Below are positions 1 to 8,761 of a stretch of DNA of 64,000 nt, piece by piece. Source of the DNA: Lachnospiraceae bacterium (GTDB lineage: Bacteria > Bacteroidota > Bacteroidia > Bacteroidales > Muribaculaceae); NCBI GenBank assembly GCA_023663655.1, contig JAMPGZ010000002.1:124001-188000 (forward strand). Reading direction: 5' to 3'. The notes under the pieces are model-generated. The model had not been told where the DNA came from. It was given only the letters and a program-made list of their open reading frames with translations, and made no database searches. Numbering within the stretch: position 1 is the first letter of the stretch; each line of letters begins with the position of its first letter. The position numbers and the translations under genes were made by a program.

Positions 1-3000
1 AAGGAAACCTCCAAGCAGGTTGCTGCTTGGGAGACATTCTACAAGAAAATTCATCTTGACCGCCCCGCAGGCGGCACCGTGCCGCCGGGAGCTGCTTCGG
101 ATAAGAATGGTAATTCGTATGAGATGCGCGACTACACCTACACCCCCGACGATGTGTCGGTAGGTGATGTCGACGGCGACGGCGAGTGGGAATATATCGT
201 GAAATGGTTCCCGACAAATGCAGCTGACAATTCGCATCAGCGTTTTACCGGAAAGACTCTTATCGATTGCTATAAATTTGACGGTACCAAACTGTGGCGC
301 ATTGACCTTGGAATAAACATCCGTTCAGGTAACCACTACACGCAGTTCATGGTGTACGACTTTGACGGCGACGGAAAGGCTGAGCTTATCTGCAAGACGG
401 CTCCGGGCACCATCGACGGCAAGGGAAATCCCGTGCTGATGGGCAGCGATAAGGCTGATGCTGACTACCGCAATTCTGTCGGCACCCCGCTGTCGGGACC
501 GGAATACCTGACTGTGTTCAACGGCGAGACCGGCGCGGCGATAAATACCATCGCCTATAATCCGCCCCGCTCAATCCGCACCAACAGCCAGTGGGGCGAC
601 AGCTACGGCGGTCGATCGGAGCGTTACCTTGCCGGTGTCGCATATCTTGACGGACAGAAGCCGAGTGCTGTGTTCTGCCGTGGATATTACACTGCATCTT
701 ATATATGGGCTGTGGACTTCGACGGAACCAAGCTCACTGAAAAATGGCTGCACAAGTCGGAGAAGAGCGGTGCCGGGCTGTATGGCGAAGGCGCCCACTC
801 ATTGACTATCGGCGATGTCGATGGCGACGGATGCGATGAGATAGTTTATGGAGCGGCTTGCTGCGACCATGACGGAACCACGCTTTACCGCACCGGTGCC
901 GGTCATGGCGACGCTCTCCACTTGACCGATATGCTTCCCGACCGTGAGGGTCTTGAAGTGTTCATGCCTCACGAAGAAAAAGGGAGCGCTTACAAGTGGG
1001 ACACCGAGCTCCGCGATGCAAAGACCGGTGAGATTCTTTATGGCGAAAAGCAATCGGGTGAGGATATCGGTCGCGGTATGGCTGCAAACATCTCCTCAAA
1101 ATATCCCGGTTATGAATACTGGGCATCAACCAAGACCGGTGTATTCAACAAGGATGTTGTGGTGAGCACCAAGATGCCGCCGTCCACCAATTTCCGCATC
1201 TATTGGGATGGTGACCTTCTCGATGAACTGTTTGACGGAAGATATAGCTCAAGTTCGGGTAAGTCGAGTCCGCAGATTCAGAAATGCAAGAACGACCTTT
1301 CAGGATCAAGCGTGCTGATGTCGTTCAATCAGTATTCCAATGCCGGTTCAACAAACAGCACCAAGGCTACTCCCAACTTGCAAGCCGACCTCTTCGGTGA
1401 CTGGCGTGAGGAGGTGATTCTGCATGACCAGACCACCGAAAGCGACCTTATCATATTCACCACTACTATTCCGAGCGACTATAAAGTGCCTGCTCTCATG
1501 CAGGACCGCCAGTACCGTGTGGCTGTGGCATGGCAGAATGTAGCCTACAATCAGCCGCCTCATTTGAGCTATAACCTCGAAGAGTCGTTCAACACGGCAG
1601 GAGCCATCAAGGTGAGTGGCGGAAGCATGAATCAGGTGGTGGATCTTGGTGCCGAGATGACTCCAATCGAGTTCACTGTGATCCGTGCTACAGGCGTAGT
1701 GCAAAACGGTCTGCCCGAAGGCGTGAAAATGGACTTTGATCCGGCGACTCTTACCGGAAAAATCTCAGGAACTCCCGTTGCCGAGGATGAATACACATTC
1801 ACTCTCACCACCACCGGTGCGGCAAATGACAATAACGGTTATGTGGAGGGTGTGCTTAAAGTGCGCCGCAGCACCAACCTTAATCTCATCGCTCAATTCG
1901 AGTTTGAGAAAGCCGGTGAGACCACAGTCAACAATATCCACGGCACGGCAGCAGTCAATGGCACTGATGCCACTGTTGTGGAAGGCAAGAAGGGCAACGC
2001 TCTTTCACTTGGAGGCAACTCTTATTTGACTCAGGAGGGCTATGAGGCTCTTAATTTCGGCGTGAGAGACTTCTCGATAGAGATGTGGCTCAAATCGGCT
2101 GACGATGCAGCCTACATCTTCCAGAAGGGTACTATGAAGGGCGAGCACGAAGGCGGACCTGCCGGAGCTACCGGCAACTGGACCGGTCTTGAACTGAAGA
2201 AGGGTGAGTTCCGCTTTGCTGTGGACGACGGAGCCAAGAAGAGCGAAGTGAAATGGGCTGAAGGCAATTCGATTTTCAATAACGAGTGGCATCACGTGGT
2301 GCTCGTGCGCGACACCTACGCAAAGAAACTGTTGATGTATGTCGACGGAGAATTGAAGAACAGCGCCGATGATGCTTCCGGTGCGGTAGTTTGCCCCGAT
2401 GAGCCGATGATTATAGGTAACTGTGCCGATCTCAACAACACTTTTGCCGGTGTGATCGACGAGCTTTGCATCTATCACGGAGCTATGACCGCCGCAAAGG
2501 TGAAAGAGCGTTTTGAAACCACAGGCAATGAGATTGCTTACTTCCCGATGGATGAGCTTGGTTCTACAACCCCCAACAAGGTGACCGGCGAGGCTGCGGT
2601 CAACGGCACCGGCATTGAAGTTGTCGGCGGCTTGAAAGCCGGAGCGTTGAGTTTCAACAATAATGGCTATCTCACTCAGCCTATGTATGACGCTCTAAGC
2701 ATGGGTGAAAACAGCTTCACCGTGGAGATGTGGGTGAAATCGACCGATGAGGACGGCTATCTGTTCTGTGTCGGCACTCACAACAAGGTTAATGTAGAGG
2801 GTGGAACCGGCAACTGGATAGGTCTTGAACGCAAGAAAAACGACAAGAATAATTATCTGTGCTTCTCCATCGATGACGACGCAAAGAAGTCAGATTGCAA
2901 ACTTGATGATGCAACTGCAGTGTTTGACGGCAACTGGCACCATATCGCTGTTGTGCGTGATTTCGCGTCAAAGACCATGACAATGTATGTCGACGGACAG

Positions 3001-3399
3001 GAAGTCGCTAAAGCGGAAAATGTGGCTACAGGAGCGCTTGTGCAGTCGGCTACAGAACTTCTTTATATCGGCGGTGACGATGAAACTTCGGTCGGCACAG
3101 GGCAGGATGCCAACCGCACATTTGCAGGTGCGATCGACGAGTTCATCATCCATCCCAAGGCAATGACCGCCGCCGAGGTTGAGGCAAGCTATGACATGCT
3201 GAAGCTGTCGGGCATCGAGGATGTGGTGTTTGACAATGCCAACGCCACCTATACCGTGGTCGATGCCATGAGCGGTATAATTGTACGCACAGCCGTGGGC
3301 ATGAACCGCGAGGACATCATCGACGGTCTTGACAAGGGTGTATATATCCTTGTGGTAGAAGATGGCAATACAGCCAAGAACTACAAGTTTGTGAAATAA
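1..3399 (+). CDS. PL11 rhamnogalacturonan lyase, 5' partial
   Basis: Secreted rhamnogalacturonan lyase that would cleave the RG-I backbone of pectin by beta-elimination. The frame is open from base 1, so the signal peptide and first part lie outside the window; a GTG at base 79 is internal. The visible 1132 residues start with the PL11-type motif DRPAGGTVPPG and repeated DxDGDG segments of the calcium-binding beta-propeller (about 1-545). An Ig-like putative domain follows (about 560-630), then two LamG/concanavalin-like domains (about 640-835 and 840-1060). The last 65 residues, ending in GVYILVVEDG and YKFVK, resemble a Por/T9SS type A sorting domain. Two LamG modules make it much longer than a bare PL11 catalytic domain of about 600 residues. 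A strong terminator follows directly. Family call is secure; the sorting-domain call is inference. Confidence 0.9.
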   Translation, partial: KETSKQVAAWETFYKKIHLDRPAGGTVPPGAASDKNGNSYEMRDYTYTPDDVSVGDVDGDGEWEYIVKWFPTNAADNSHQRFTGKTLIDCYKFDGTKLWRIDLGINIRSGNHYTQFMVYDFDGDGKAELICKTAPGTIDGKGNPVLMGSDKADADYRNSVGTPLSGPEYLTVFNGETGAAINTIAYNPPRSIRTNSQWGDSYGGRSERYLAGVAYLDGQKPSAVFCRGYYTASYIWAVDFDGTKLTEKWLHKSEKSGAGLYGEGAHSLTIGDVDGDGCDEIVYGAACCDHDGTTLYRTGAGHGDALHLTDMLPDREGLEVFMPHEEKGSAYKWDTELRDAKTGEILYGEKQSGEDIGRGMAANISSKYPGYEYWASTKTGVFNKDVVVSTKMPPSTNFRIYWDGDLLDELFDGRYSSSSGKSSPQIQKCKNDLSGSSVLMSFNQYSNAGSTNSTKATPNLQADLFGDWREEVILHDQTTESDLIIFTTTIPSDYKVPALMQDRQYRVAVAWQNVAYNQPPHLSYNLEESFNTAGAIKVSGGSMNQVVDLGAEMTPIEFTVIRATGVVQNGLPEGVKMDFDPATLTGKISGTPVAEDEYTFTLTTTGAANDNNGYVEGVLKVRRSTNLNLIAQFEFEKAGETTVNNIHGTAAVNGTDATVVEGKKGNALSLGGNSYLTQEGYEALNFGVRDFSIEMWLKSADDAAYIFQKGTMKGEHEGGPAGATGNWTGLELKKGEFRFAVDDGAKKSEVKWAEGNSIFNNEWHHVVLVRDTYAKKLLMYVDGELKNSADDASGAVVCPDEPMIIGNCADLNNTFAGVIDELCIYHGAMTAAKVKERFETTGNEIAYFPMDELGSTTPNKVTGEAAVNGTGIEVVGGLKAGALSFNNNGYLTQPMYDALSMGENSFTVEMWVKSTDEDGYLFCVGTHNKVNVEGGTGNWIGLERKKNDKNNYLCFSIDDDAKKSDCKLDDATAVFDGNWHHIAVVRDFASKTMTMYVDGQEVAKAENVATGALVQSATELLYIGGDDETSVGTGQDANRTFAGAIDEFIIHPKAMTAAEVEASYDMLKLSGIEDVVFDNANATYTVVDAMSGIIVRTAVGMNREDIIDGLDKGVYILVVEDGNTAKNYKFVK

Positions 3400-3420
3400 T
3401 CTCCGACATAATTTGTCGAC

Positions 3421-3455
3421 AAAAATAGCCGCATCCCTCAGGTGCGGCTATTTTT
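3421..3455 (+). terminator. Rho-independent terminator after PL11
   Basis: A 13-bp perfect stem (3421-3433 with 3443-3455) closes a 9-base loop. The 3' arm ends in five T residues. It begins 22 bases after the PL11 stop codon. Confidence 0.85.
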
Positions 3456-3503
3456 GTATAATTCATCTAATCTTTGCCGAGATACAAATGAACCCAAATT
3501 GCC

Positions 3504-3587
3504 CTCAACTCTCCATTCTCAATTCTCCATTCTCAATTCTCAATTCTCAATTCACGACTCACGACTCTCAACTCTCAACTCTCAACT
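3504..3587 (+). repeat. Heptamer array, 12 units in strict 7-bp register
   Basis: Twelve consecutive degenerate 7-mers, all drawn from a small alphabet: CTCAACT, CTCCATT, CTCAATT and CACGACT. The array has exactly 84 bp with no register slip. It runs into the 3' end of the LPS-kinase-like gene and supplies that gene's stop codon. Matching arrays lie at 6441-6535 and 6694-6777. Confidence 0.85.
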
Positions 3588-4331
3588 CTTCCGGTATTTT
3601 TTCAGCTTCTTTTTGAAATTGCGTTTAGCCATGTATTTTTTATTGGCGGCGAGGGCTTCGGCTGCTACAGTTTCTTCATCTTCACCGGCTGCCTTGGCGT
3701 AAAGACGTGCCAACTTCAACATCTCGGGGGTGTTGAGGTTTATGGACTTGAACATCGACATGAGTTTTTTTCTCGACTTCACGCCGAATTCCATGCGGTT
3801 GAGATCGACAAAATAAAACTTATAGCCTGTGGACTCATTTCCGGTGTAAAGAATATTGCCCGGCGAGAAATCCTTGTGATACACACCGGCACGGTGCAGC
3901 TTCAAGATTTCGGCAGCAAGCGCAGGGAGCATGGGCACGCTTTCGGGATAATCCTCCCAGTGTCTGAGTTCACGTCCCTTTATCTCCTCGCATATATAAT
4001 AGCTTTCCATGAGCCTCATGCCGCGCGTCACTTCTATGTAGGCTATAGGCTCGGGAACATGGAAGCCGAGGCTTATCATCTTCTTTGAATTGTGGTAGCT
4101 GCGGTAAGCCTTGCTTTTCCTCAGTGTGGTGTAGATGCGCGAATTGATGAATCCCGGCAGCTTGAACGCCTTTATAATGGCAACGGTGTTGCCCAATGTG
4201 AGACGGTACAGCGCATTGCGCCCCTCGTAGATTTTTTCTGCGGAGGATGGAATGCCGTTTTTAGCAATATCGACAATCTCCTTTCTGAGATGCTCATATC
4301 GTGAGCCTATGTATATGTTATACTTTTGCAT
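3582..4331 (-). CDS. Lipopolysaccharide (Kdo/WaaP-type) kinase-like protein
   Basis: A 249-residue small kinase-like protein of the LPS kinase/InaA group, expected to phosphorylate a lipid A-core sugar at the inner membrane. The catalytic loop reads YHKDFSPGNILY, with the aspartate and asparagine expected of the family, and the metal-binding segment reads FVDLNR. The C-terminus is very basic (KRNFKKKLKKYRKS). It starts at ATG with QKYNIYIGSRYEH and stands alone, convergent with the PL11 gene and divergent from uxuA. The TGA stop is contributed by the last unit of a heptamer array, suggesting the 3' end has been reshaped by the repeat. The substrate is inferred from the family only. Confidence 0.75.
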   Translation of the reverse strand: MQKYNIYIGSRYEHLRKEIVDIAKNGIPSSAEKIYEGRNALYRLTLGNTVAIIKAFKLPGFINSRIYTTLRKSKAYRSYHNSKKMISLGFHVPEPIAYIEVTRGMRLMESYYICEEIKGRELRHWEDYPESVPMLPALAAEILKLHRAGVYHKDFSPGNILYTGNESTGYKFYFVDLNRMEFGVKSRKKLMSMFKSINLNTPEMLKLARLYAKAAGEDEETVAAEALAANKKYMAKRNFKKKLKKYRKS

Positions 4332-4383
4332 AATAATAATAGACTTTGGTACTTTTTAACCATTCATCTAATTCTAATTTTCT

Positions 4384-4391
4384 TACCTTTG
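4384..4391 (+). promoter_or_regulatory. TAnnTTTG -7 box for uxuA
   Basis: TACCTTTG lies 56 bases before the uxuA ATG. No TTTG is found 19-21 bp upstream, so the promoter may need an activator. Confidence 0.5.
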
Positions 4392-4447
4392 CAAAAATAG
4401 CAAATTTAATTCGTATTAGTCAATAAAAAGCAAATATACTGTAAAAT

Positions 4448-5608
4448 ATGGAGAAAACTTGGAGATGGTTTGGTCCTAATGACAAAATCACACTTGAGAT
4501 GCTCAAGCAGATAGGAGTGGAAGGAATCGTGACTGCTCTTCACCACATCCCTAACGGGGAAGTGTGGAGCTACGAGGAGGTGATGAAGATGAAAAACTTC
4601 ATCGAGGACCACGGGCTGAGATGGTCGGTGGTGGAGAGCCTTCCTGTAAGCGAATCGATAAAATATGCCGGTCCTGACCGCGACGAGCTGATTGAAAAAT
4701 ACAAGGAGAGCCTCGCCAACCTCGGTAAAGCGGGTGTGAAGACTATATGCTACAACTTCATGCCGGTTCTGGACTGGGCACGCACCGATCTTGAGTATCC
4801 CAATCCCGACGGAACGTCCAATCTTTATTTCAACCGTGCCGAGTTTGCCTACTTTGACATCTACATCCTCAAGCGTGAAGGTGCCGAAAAGGACTATGAC
4901 GCAGAGACCCTGAAGAGGGTAGAGGAGTTGCGTCCCAAGATGGACAAGGATGCCGAACAGCGTCTTGTTGAGAATATCATCGTGAAGACGCAGGGATTTG
5001 TGAACGGCAACATCTCGGAGAATGACCTTGATCCGGTGGCAAAATTCCGCGAGCTGCTTGCCCTGTACGATGGTATAGATGCCGACAAGCTGCGTGAAAA
5101 CATGAAATATTTCCTTGAGGCTATCATGCCAGTGTGCGACGAGTATGACATCAATATGTGCGTGCACCCCGACGATCCGCCATTGCAGATACTCGGATTA
5201 CCGCGCATCGTGACTTGCGACGCCGACATAAAGGCATTCCTCGACGCTGTGCCCAATCCTCACAACGGATTGACCTTCTGTGCCGGATCATTGAGCGGCG
5301 GCGTCCACAACAATGTGCCCGAATTGGCTAAAAAATATGCCGATCGCACCCATTTTGTACACGCCCGTATATGCAACGTGATGCCTAACGGCGATTTTAA
5401 GGAATCAAGCCATCTTGACCCGAGATTGATCGAAGTGGTGCGCACATTTGAGAAGGAGCGCCCCGGAGTGCCGATGCGTGTGGATCATGCGCCTCTGATG
5501 CTCGGCGATGAGAAGATGGGCTACAATGCCGGTTACTCGTTCCACGGACGTATGCTCGCCTTGGGAATGGTGTCGGGCATAATGGCGACAGTAAACACGG
5601 AAAAATAA
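4448..5608 (+). CDS. uxuA: Mannonate dehydratase
   Basis: D-mannonate dehydratase (EC 4.2.1.8), a cytoplasmic metal enzyme converting D-mannonate to 2-keto-3-deoxygluconate in glucuronate catabolism. The 386-residue length is usual for UxuA. The N-terminus (EKTWRWFGPNDKITL, then GVEGIVTALHHIPNG) and the metal-site segments MCVHPDDPP, FCAGSLSGG, FVHARICNV and RVDHAPLM are typical. It starts at the ATG 18 bases upstream of the second family motif. Nineteen bases separate it from the SDR gene, so the two form an operon dedicated to uronates, as released from pectin or glucuronoxylan. The call is secure. Confidence 0.96.
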   Translation: MEKTWRWFGPNDKITLEMLKQIGVEGIVTALHHIPNGEVWSYEEVMKMKNFIEDHGLRWSVVESLPVSESIKYAGPDRDELIEKYKESLANLGKAGVKTICYNFMPVLDWARTDLEYPNPDGTSNLYFNRAEFAYFDIYILKREGAEKDYDAETLKRVEELRPKMDKDAEQRLVENIIVKTQGFVNGNISENDLDPVAKFRELLALYDGIDADKLRENMKYFLEAIMPVCDEYDINMCVHPDDPPLQILGLPRIVTCDADIKAFLDAVPNPHNGLTFCAGSLSGGVHNNVPELAKKYADRTHFVHARICNVMPNGDFKESSHLDPRLIEVVRTFEKERPGVPMRVDHAPLMLGDEKMGYNAGYSFHGRMLALGMVSGIMATVNTEK

Positions 5609-5626
5609 CCTAAAGCATAATACTCT

Positions 5627-6439
5627 ATGAACGATTTATTTTCAGTAAAAGATAAAGTGGTGGTGATCACCGGCGGAACAGGTGTTCTCGGCACCTGCAT
5701 CAGTGAGTATCTCGCTCTTCAAGGAGCAAAGGTAGTGGTGATGGGACGCCGCAAGGAAGAGGGTGACAAGATCGTTGCCGATATCACCGCCAAGGGTGGG
5801 GAAGCTATCTTCCTTACCACCGATGTGATGAACATGGAAGTGGTGGAGGAGAACTGCCGCGAGGTTCTTGCACGATATGGCAGAGTCGACGCTCTGCTCA
5901 ACGCTGCCGGAGGAAATATGCCCGGTGCCACAATCGCACCCACAGGCAATTTCTTTGACCTCAAGGTGGGCGATTTCCAGAAGGTGCTCGACCTTAACCT
6001 CACCGGAACCGTAATCCCCACACAGGTGTTCCTGAAGCCGATGGTGGAAGCCGGAAAGGGCGCTATAGTCAACTTCTCGTCGATGGCGGCGTTCCGTCCG
6101 TTGACACGTGTGCTCGGCTATGCCGCCGCCAAAGCCGGTATAACCAATTTTACTGAATTCATGGCTAATGAGGTGGCTACCAAGTTCACTCCCGGCATCC
6201 GCGTGAATGCCATAGCTCCGGGATTTTTCCTCACCAATCAGAACCGTGCTCTGCTCACTAATCCCGACGGCTCACTTACCGAGCGCGGTGCCGACGTGAT
6301 ACGCCAGACTCCGTTCAAGCGTTTCGGCAAGCCCGAAGAGCTGTGTGGCACAATCCAGTATCTCATCTCTGACGCTTCGTCATTCGTGACCGGCACAGTA
6401 GCCGTGGTCGATGGCGGCTTCAACGTATTTGCGATGTAG
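5627..6439 (+). CDS. uxuB: SDR-family D-mannonate oxidoreductase (fructuronate reductase)
   Basis: Short-chain dehydrogenase/reductase of 270 residues, probably interconverting D-fructuronate and D-mannonate with a nicotinamide cofactor just before UxuA. The Rossmann motif is TGGTGVLG near residue 17. The NAAGG segment, catalytic Ser in NFSSMAAF, and YAAAKAG (Tyr and Lys of YxxxK) are all present. This SDR form replaces the longer polyol-dehydrogenase UxuB of enterobacteria in Bacteroidota. Function is assigned mainly from operon position behind uxuA. The gene ends directly before the heptamer array at 6441. Confidence 0.85.
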   Translation: MNDLFSVKDKVVVITGGTGVLGTCISEYLALQGAKVVVMGRRKEEGDKIVADITAKGGEAIFLTTDVMNMEVVEENCREVLARYGRVDALLNAAGGNMPGATIAPTGNFFDLKVGDFQKVLDLNLTGTVIPTQVFLKPMVEAGKGAIVNFSSMAAFRPLTRVLGYAAAKAGITNFTEFMANEVATKFTPGIRVNAIAPGFFLTNQNRALLTNPDGSLTERGADVIRQTPFKRFGKPEELCGTIQYLISDASSFVTGTVAVVDGGFNVFAM

Positions 6440-6440
6440 G

Positions 6441-6535
6441 AGTCGTGAATGGAGAATGGAAAATTGAGAATGGAGAATTGAAAATTTAGAATTTAGAATT
6501 TAGGATGGAGAGTTGAATGATTTCAATTCTCCATT
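6441..6535 (-). repeat. Heptamer array, about 11 units inverted plus 2 direct
   Basis: From 6441 to 6517 the sequence reads as eleven 7-mers (AGTCGTG, AATGGAG, AATGGAA, AATTGAG, AATTTAG and relatives). These are the reverse complements of the units at 3504-3587 and 6694-6777. Two units in the opposite orientation follow at 6522-6535, forming a head-to-head junction. Confidence 0.8.
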
Positions 6536-6693
6536 CTTTTTATAGATCTGAAGTGGTTATAAGGTATTAATTTGTAGGCATATACCGCATCTCCGAAGCT
6601 CAATTACGTCATAACCTCCCCTCTCCCCACACTCGCGTTGCTCATGTGGGGCTTCAGACAATATCGCCGCCCCGGCGGCTTCATTTCCCATTC
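6536..6693. other. Spacer between two opposed heptamer arrays
   Basis: About 160 bases with no gene. They include a CGCCGCCCCGGCGGC-type short palindrome at 6666-6680 and otherwise nothing I recognise. The flanking arrays are in opposite orientation, so the whole 6441-6777 block is a large imperfect inverted repeat. Confidence 0.5.
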
Positions 6694-6777
6694 CTCAATT
6701 TTCCATTCTCCATTTTCCATTTTCCATTTTCCATTCTCCATTCTCCATTCTCGACTCTCAATTTTCAATTTTCAATT
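6694..6777 (+). repeat. Heptamer array, 12 units in strict 7-bp register
   Basis: Twelve consecutive 7-mers with no register slip, exactly 84 bp: CTCAATT, TTCCATT, CTCCATT, CTCGACT and TTCAATT. Unit number and alphabet match the array at 3504-3587. It ends 16 bases before the -7 box of the pectate lyase gene and overlaps where a -33 element should lie. Confidence 0.85.
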
Positions 6778-6792
6778 TCCATATAATATAGT

Positions 6793-6800
6793 TAAATTTG
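6793..6800 (+). promoter_or_regulatory. TAnnTTTG -7 box for pectate lyase
   Basis: TAAATTTG lies 44 bases before the preferred ATG. The -33 position falls inside the heptamer array, which offers only TTTC or TTCA there. Confidence 0.55.
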
Positions 6801-6836
6801 TGGCGTAATTCTATATTTTAAATGTCAACCATTATC

Positions 6837-8156
6837 ATGAAAAAATTAATTATTGCAAGTTGCGCCGCAGGTGTGTCATTGTTTGCCGCAATGCCTGCGT
6901 GGGGAGCCGACAAGCTGCCGGCGTTTCCCGGAGCTGAAGGATTCGGACGTTACGCCACCGGCGGCAGAGGAGGAGAAATCTATCATGTCACAAACCTGAA
7001 CGACAGCGGCGAGGGATCGCTGAGAGATGCTATCTCGCAGCCCAACCGCATCATCGTGTTTGACGTGTCGGGAGTCATCAAGCCCGAAACACGCCTCATG
7101 TTTAAAGAGAATCAGACTATCTTAGGGCAGACTGCGCCGGGCGACGGCATCCAGATCTATGGCAACGGCGTGTCTTTCTCAGGAGCCAACAACCTGATAG
7201 TGCGTTACCTGCGTGTGCGCATGGGAATCGACGGTGATCGTGGCAAGGACGCTGCCGGCACAGCAAATAACACTCACGACCAGATATTCGACCATCTGTC
7301 AGTGCTTTGGGGACGCGATGAGTGCTTCTCGATAAGCAGCAATGACAAGGCAAACGGACCGTCGAACATCACCATCCAGCATTCAATCATCGGTCAGGGA
7401 CTTCAACCTCACTCCTGCGGCGGTCTTATCCAGACTGACAACGGCGTGACTCTGTACGGCAACCTTTACATCGAAAACAAGACCCGCAACCCCAAAGTGA
7501 AAGGGCTAAACCAGTATGTGAACAACGTGGTTTACAACTGGGGCAGCGGAGCGGCATATAACATGGGCGGTGGCAGCCATGGAAATTCTTGGGCTGAGAT
7601 CGCCGACAACTATTTCATCAAAGGTCCCTGGCAGAACACTCCTCCATTGATAGGAGGTAATGAGAACTTCATGTTTACCGGAAGCGGAAACTACTATGAC
7701 AACAATGTCGACGGAGTGCTGAACGGAACTGAATATACAGAAACCGGCGGTGGTGTGAAAGTAGCTTCCATCGCGGAACTTGAAGCGGCAGGAGCACCGA
7801 AGAAATTTCCGGAAATCGCTTCACGCCTCACTGCCGACAAGGCTCTTGAAAGAGTGATTGAGAGTGCCGGAGCATCGTTGCCCGCGCGTGACGAGGTCGA
7901 CCAATACCTCATCGATGAATTGAAGTCATTAGGAAAGGCTGGAAGCAACGGGGGCATCTCAACAGAGAAAACACTCCCTCACAAGGGCACAGGTAAGCTG
8001 CGCGACGGCAAGAAGCCCCTTGACACTGACGGTGACGGCATACCTGACGAATGGGAGAAGGCAAACGGGCTGAATCCCAATGATCCGACAGATGCTGCTA
8101 AAATAGCGGCAAACGGATATGCCAACATCGAGAATTACGTGTTTACGATCAAGTAA
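6837..8156 (+). CDS. PL1-type pectate lyase, secreted
   Basis: Secreted pectate lyase of the parallel beta-helix PL1 group, cleaving homogalacturonan by beta-elimination. I start it at the second ATG, giving 439 residues and a clean signal peptide (KKLIIASCAAGVSLFAAMPA then WGA); an upstream in-frame ATG at 6822 would add five polar residues. Family marks are FPGAEGFG, the VTNLNDSGEGSLRDAI segment, FDVSGVI, TILGQTAPGDGI and the DQIFDHLSVLWGRDE motif with active-site acidic residues. Near the C-terminus DTDGDGIPDEWE and GLNPNDPTDA form a thrombospondin type 3-like calcium loop. It has its own promoter box and a terminator, so it is probably monocistronic. Confidence 0.9.
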   Translation: MKKLIIASCAAGVSLFAAMPAWGADKLPAFPGAEGFGRYATGGRGGEIYHVTNLNDSGEGSLRDAISQPNRIIVFDVSGVIKPETRLMFKENQTILGQTAPGDGIQIYGNGVSFSGANNLIVRYLRVRMGIDGDRGKDAAGTANNTHDQIFDHLSVLWGRDECFSISSNDKANGPSNITIQHSIIGQGLQPHSCGGLIQTDNGVTLYGNLYIENKTRNPKVKGLNQYVNNVVYNWGSGAAYNMGGGSHGNSWAEIADNYFIKGPWQNTPPLIGGNENFMFTGSGNYYDNNVDGVLNGTEYTETGGGVKVASIAELEAAGAPKKFPEIASRLTADKALERVIESAGASLPARDEVDQYLIDELKSLGKAGSNGGISTEKTLPHKGTGKLRDGKKPLDTDGDGIPDEWEKANGLNPNDPTDAAKIAANGYANIENYVFTIK

Positions 8157-8180
8157 ATTTATATCGTAAGTTCCATTATA

Positions 8181-8218
8181 AGAGCTTCGGAGAACGCATC
8201 CTCCGAAGCTCTTCTTTT
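8181..8218 (+). terminator. Terminator after pectate lyase
   Basis: A perfect 12-bp stem (8181-8192 with 8201-8212) with an 8-base loop is followed by TCTTTT. Confidence 0.85.
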
Positions 8219-8283
8219 AAACTCACATCAACCTAAACTACAAAAAACTATCAAAATAAAATCGGTCTGCAGCGCCGCAATAG

Positions 8284-8638
8284 GTCAATCCGGATTGCGA
8301 GTTGATCTCGTATTGTTCGTGTTGTAAGAGAAGCGGTCAGTATGACCGCAAGAGCTTAGCCCAGCATGTAGCGTCAGCGGAATGCTGGGTAAAGAATGCG
8401 GAGTCAATCCGGGCAACAAGTTGATGTCGTATTGTTCGTGTCGGAGGAGAAGCGGTCAGTATGACCGCAATAGCTTAGCCCAGTATGTAGCGCCAGCGGA
8501 ATGCCGGGTAAGGAATGCGGAGTCAATCCGGGCAACAAGTTGATGTCGTATCGTTCGTGTCGGAGGAGAAGCGGTCAGTATGACCGCAATAGCTTAGCCC
8601 AGTATGTAGCGCCAGCGGAATGCTGGGTAAAGAATGCC
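8284..8638. repeat. 119-bp tandem repeat, three copies
   Basis: Copies start at 8284, 8403 and 8522 with a period of exactly 119 bp. Each begins GTCAATCCGG and is highly similar to the others; copy 1 is the most diverged. Each contains a perfect hairpin GCGGTCA/TGACCGC (first copy 8333-8349). Each also has a second palindrome CCCAGYAT/ATGCYGGG around a conserved 14-base loop (8360-8389, 8479-8508, 8598-8627). No open reading frame runs through the array with coding character. Confidence 0.9.
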
Positions 8639-8683
8639 GGGTAAATGGATTCGAAATTGAATCAAGCTCTGTAAGAGCGAACC

Positions 8684-8761
8684 ATTGTATCGTTCCTCCG
8701 GAACTCCATATATTGGGGATATTATCCGTGACCCGGCATTTCGCTGGCGCTACATACCTGG
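8684..8761 (-). repeat. REP-like palindromic element, inverted copy
   Basis: CCCGGCAT at 8732-8739, a loop that is the reverse complement of the array loop, and ATACCTGG at 8754-8761 form an opposite-strand copy of the palindrome in the 119-bp units. Just upstream is ATTGTATCGTTCCTCCGGAA (from 8684), which recurs at 17677 next to another copy. Confidence 0.75.

Noticed and set aside
3413..3702. Short frames over the terminator and heptamer array
   Set aside because: The translations are products of the 7-mer repeat (LNSQFSI-type) and the terminator.
8284..8638. Tandem repeats considered as a CRISPR array
   Set aside because: The period is 119 bp with the whole unit repeated and no variable spacers.
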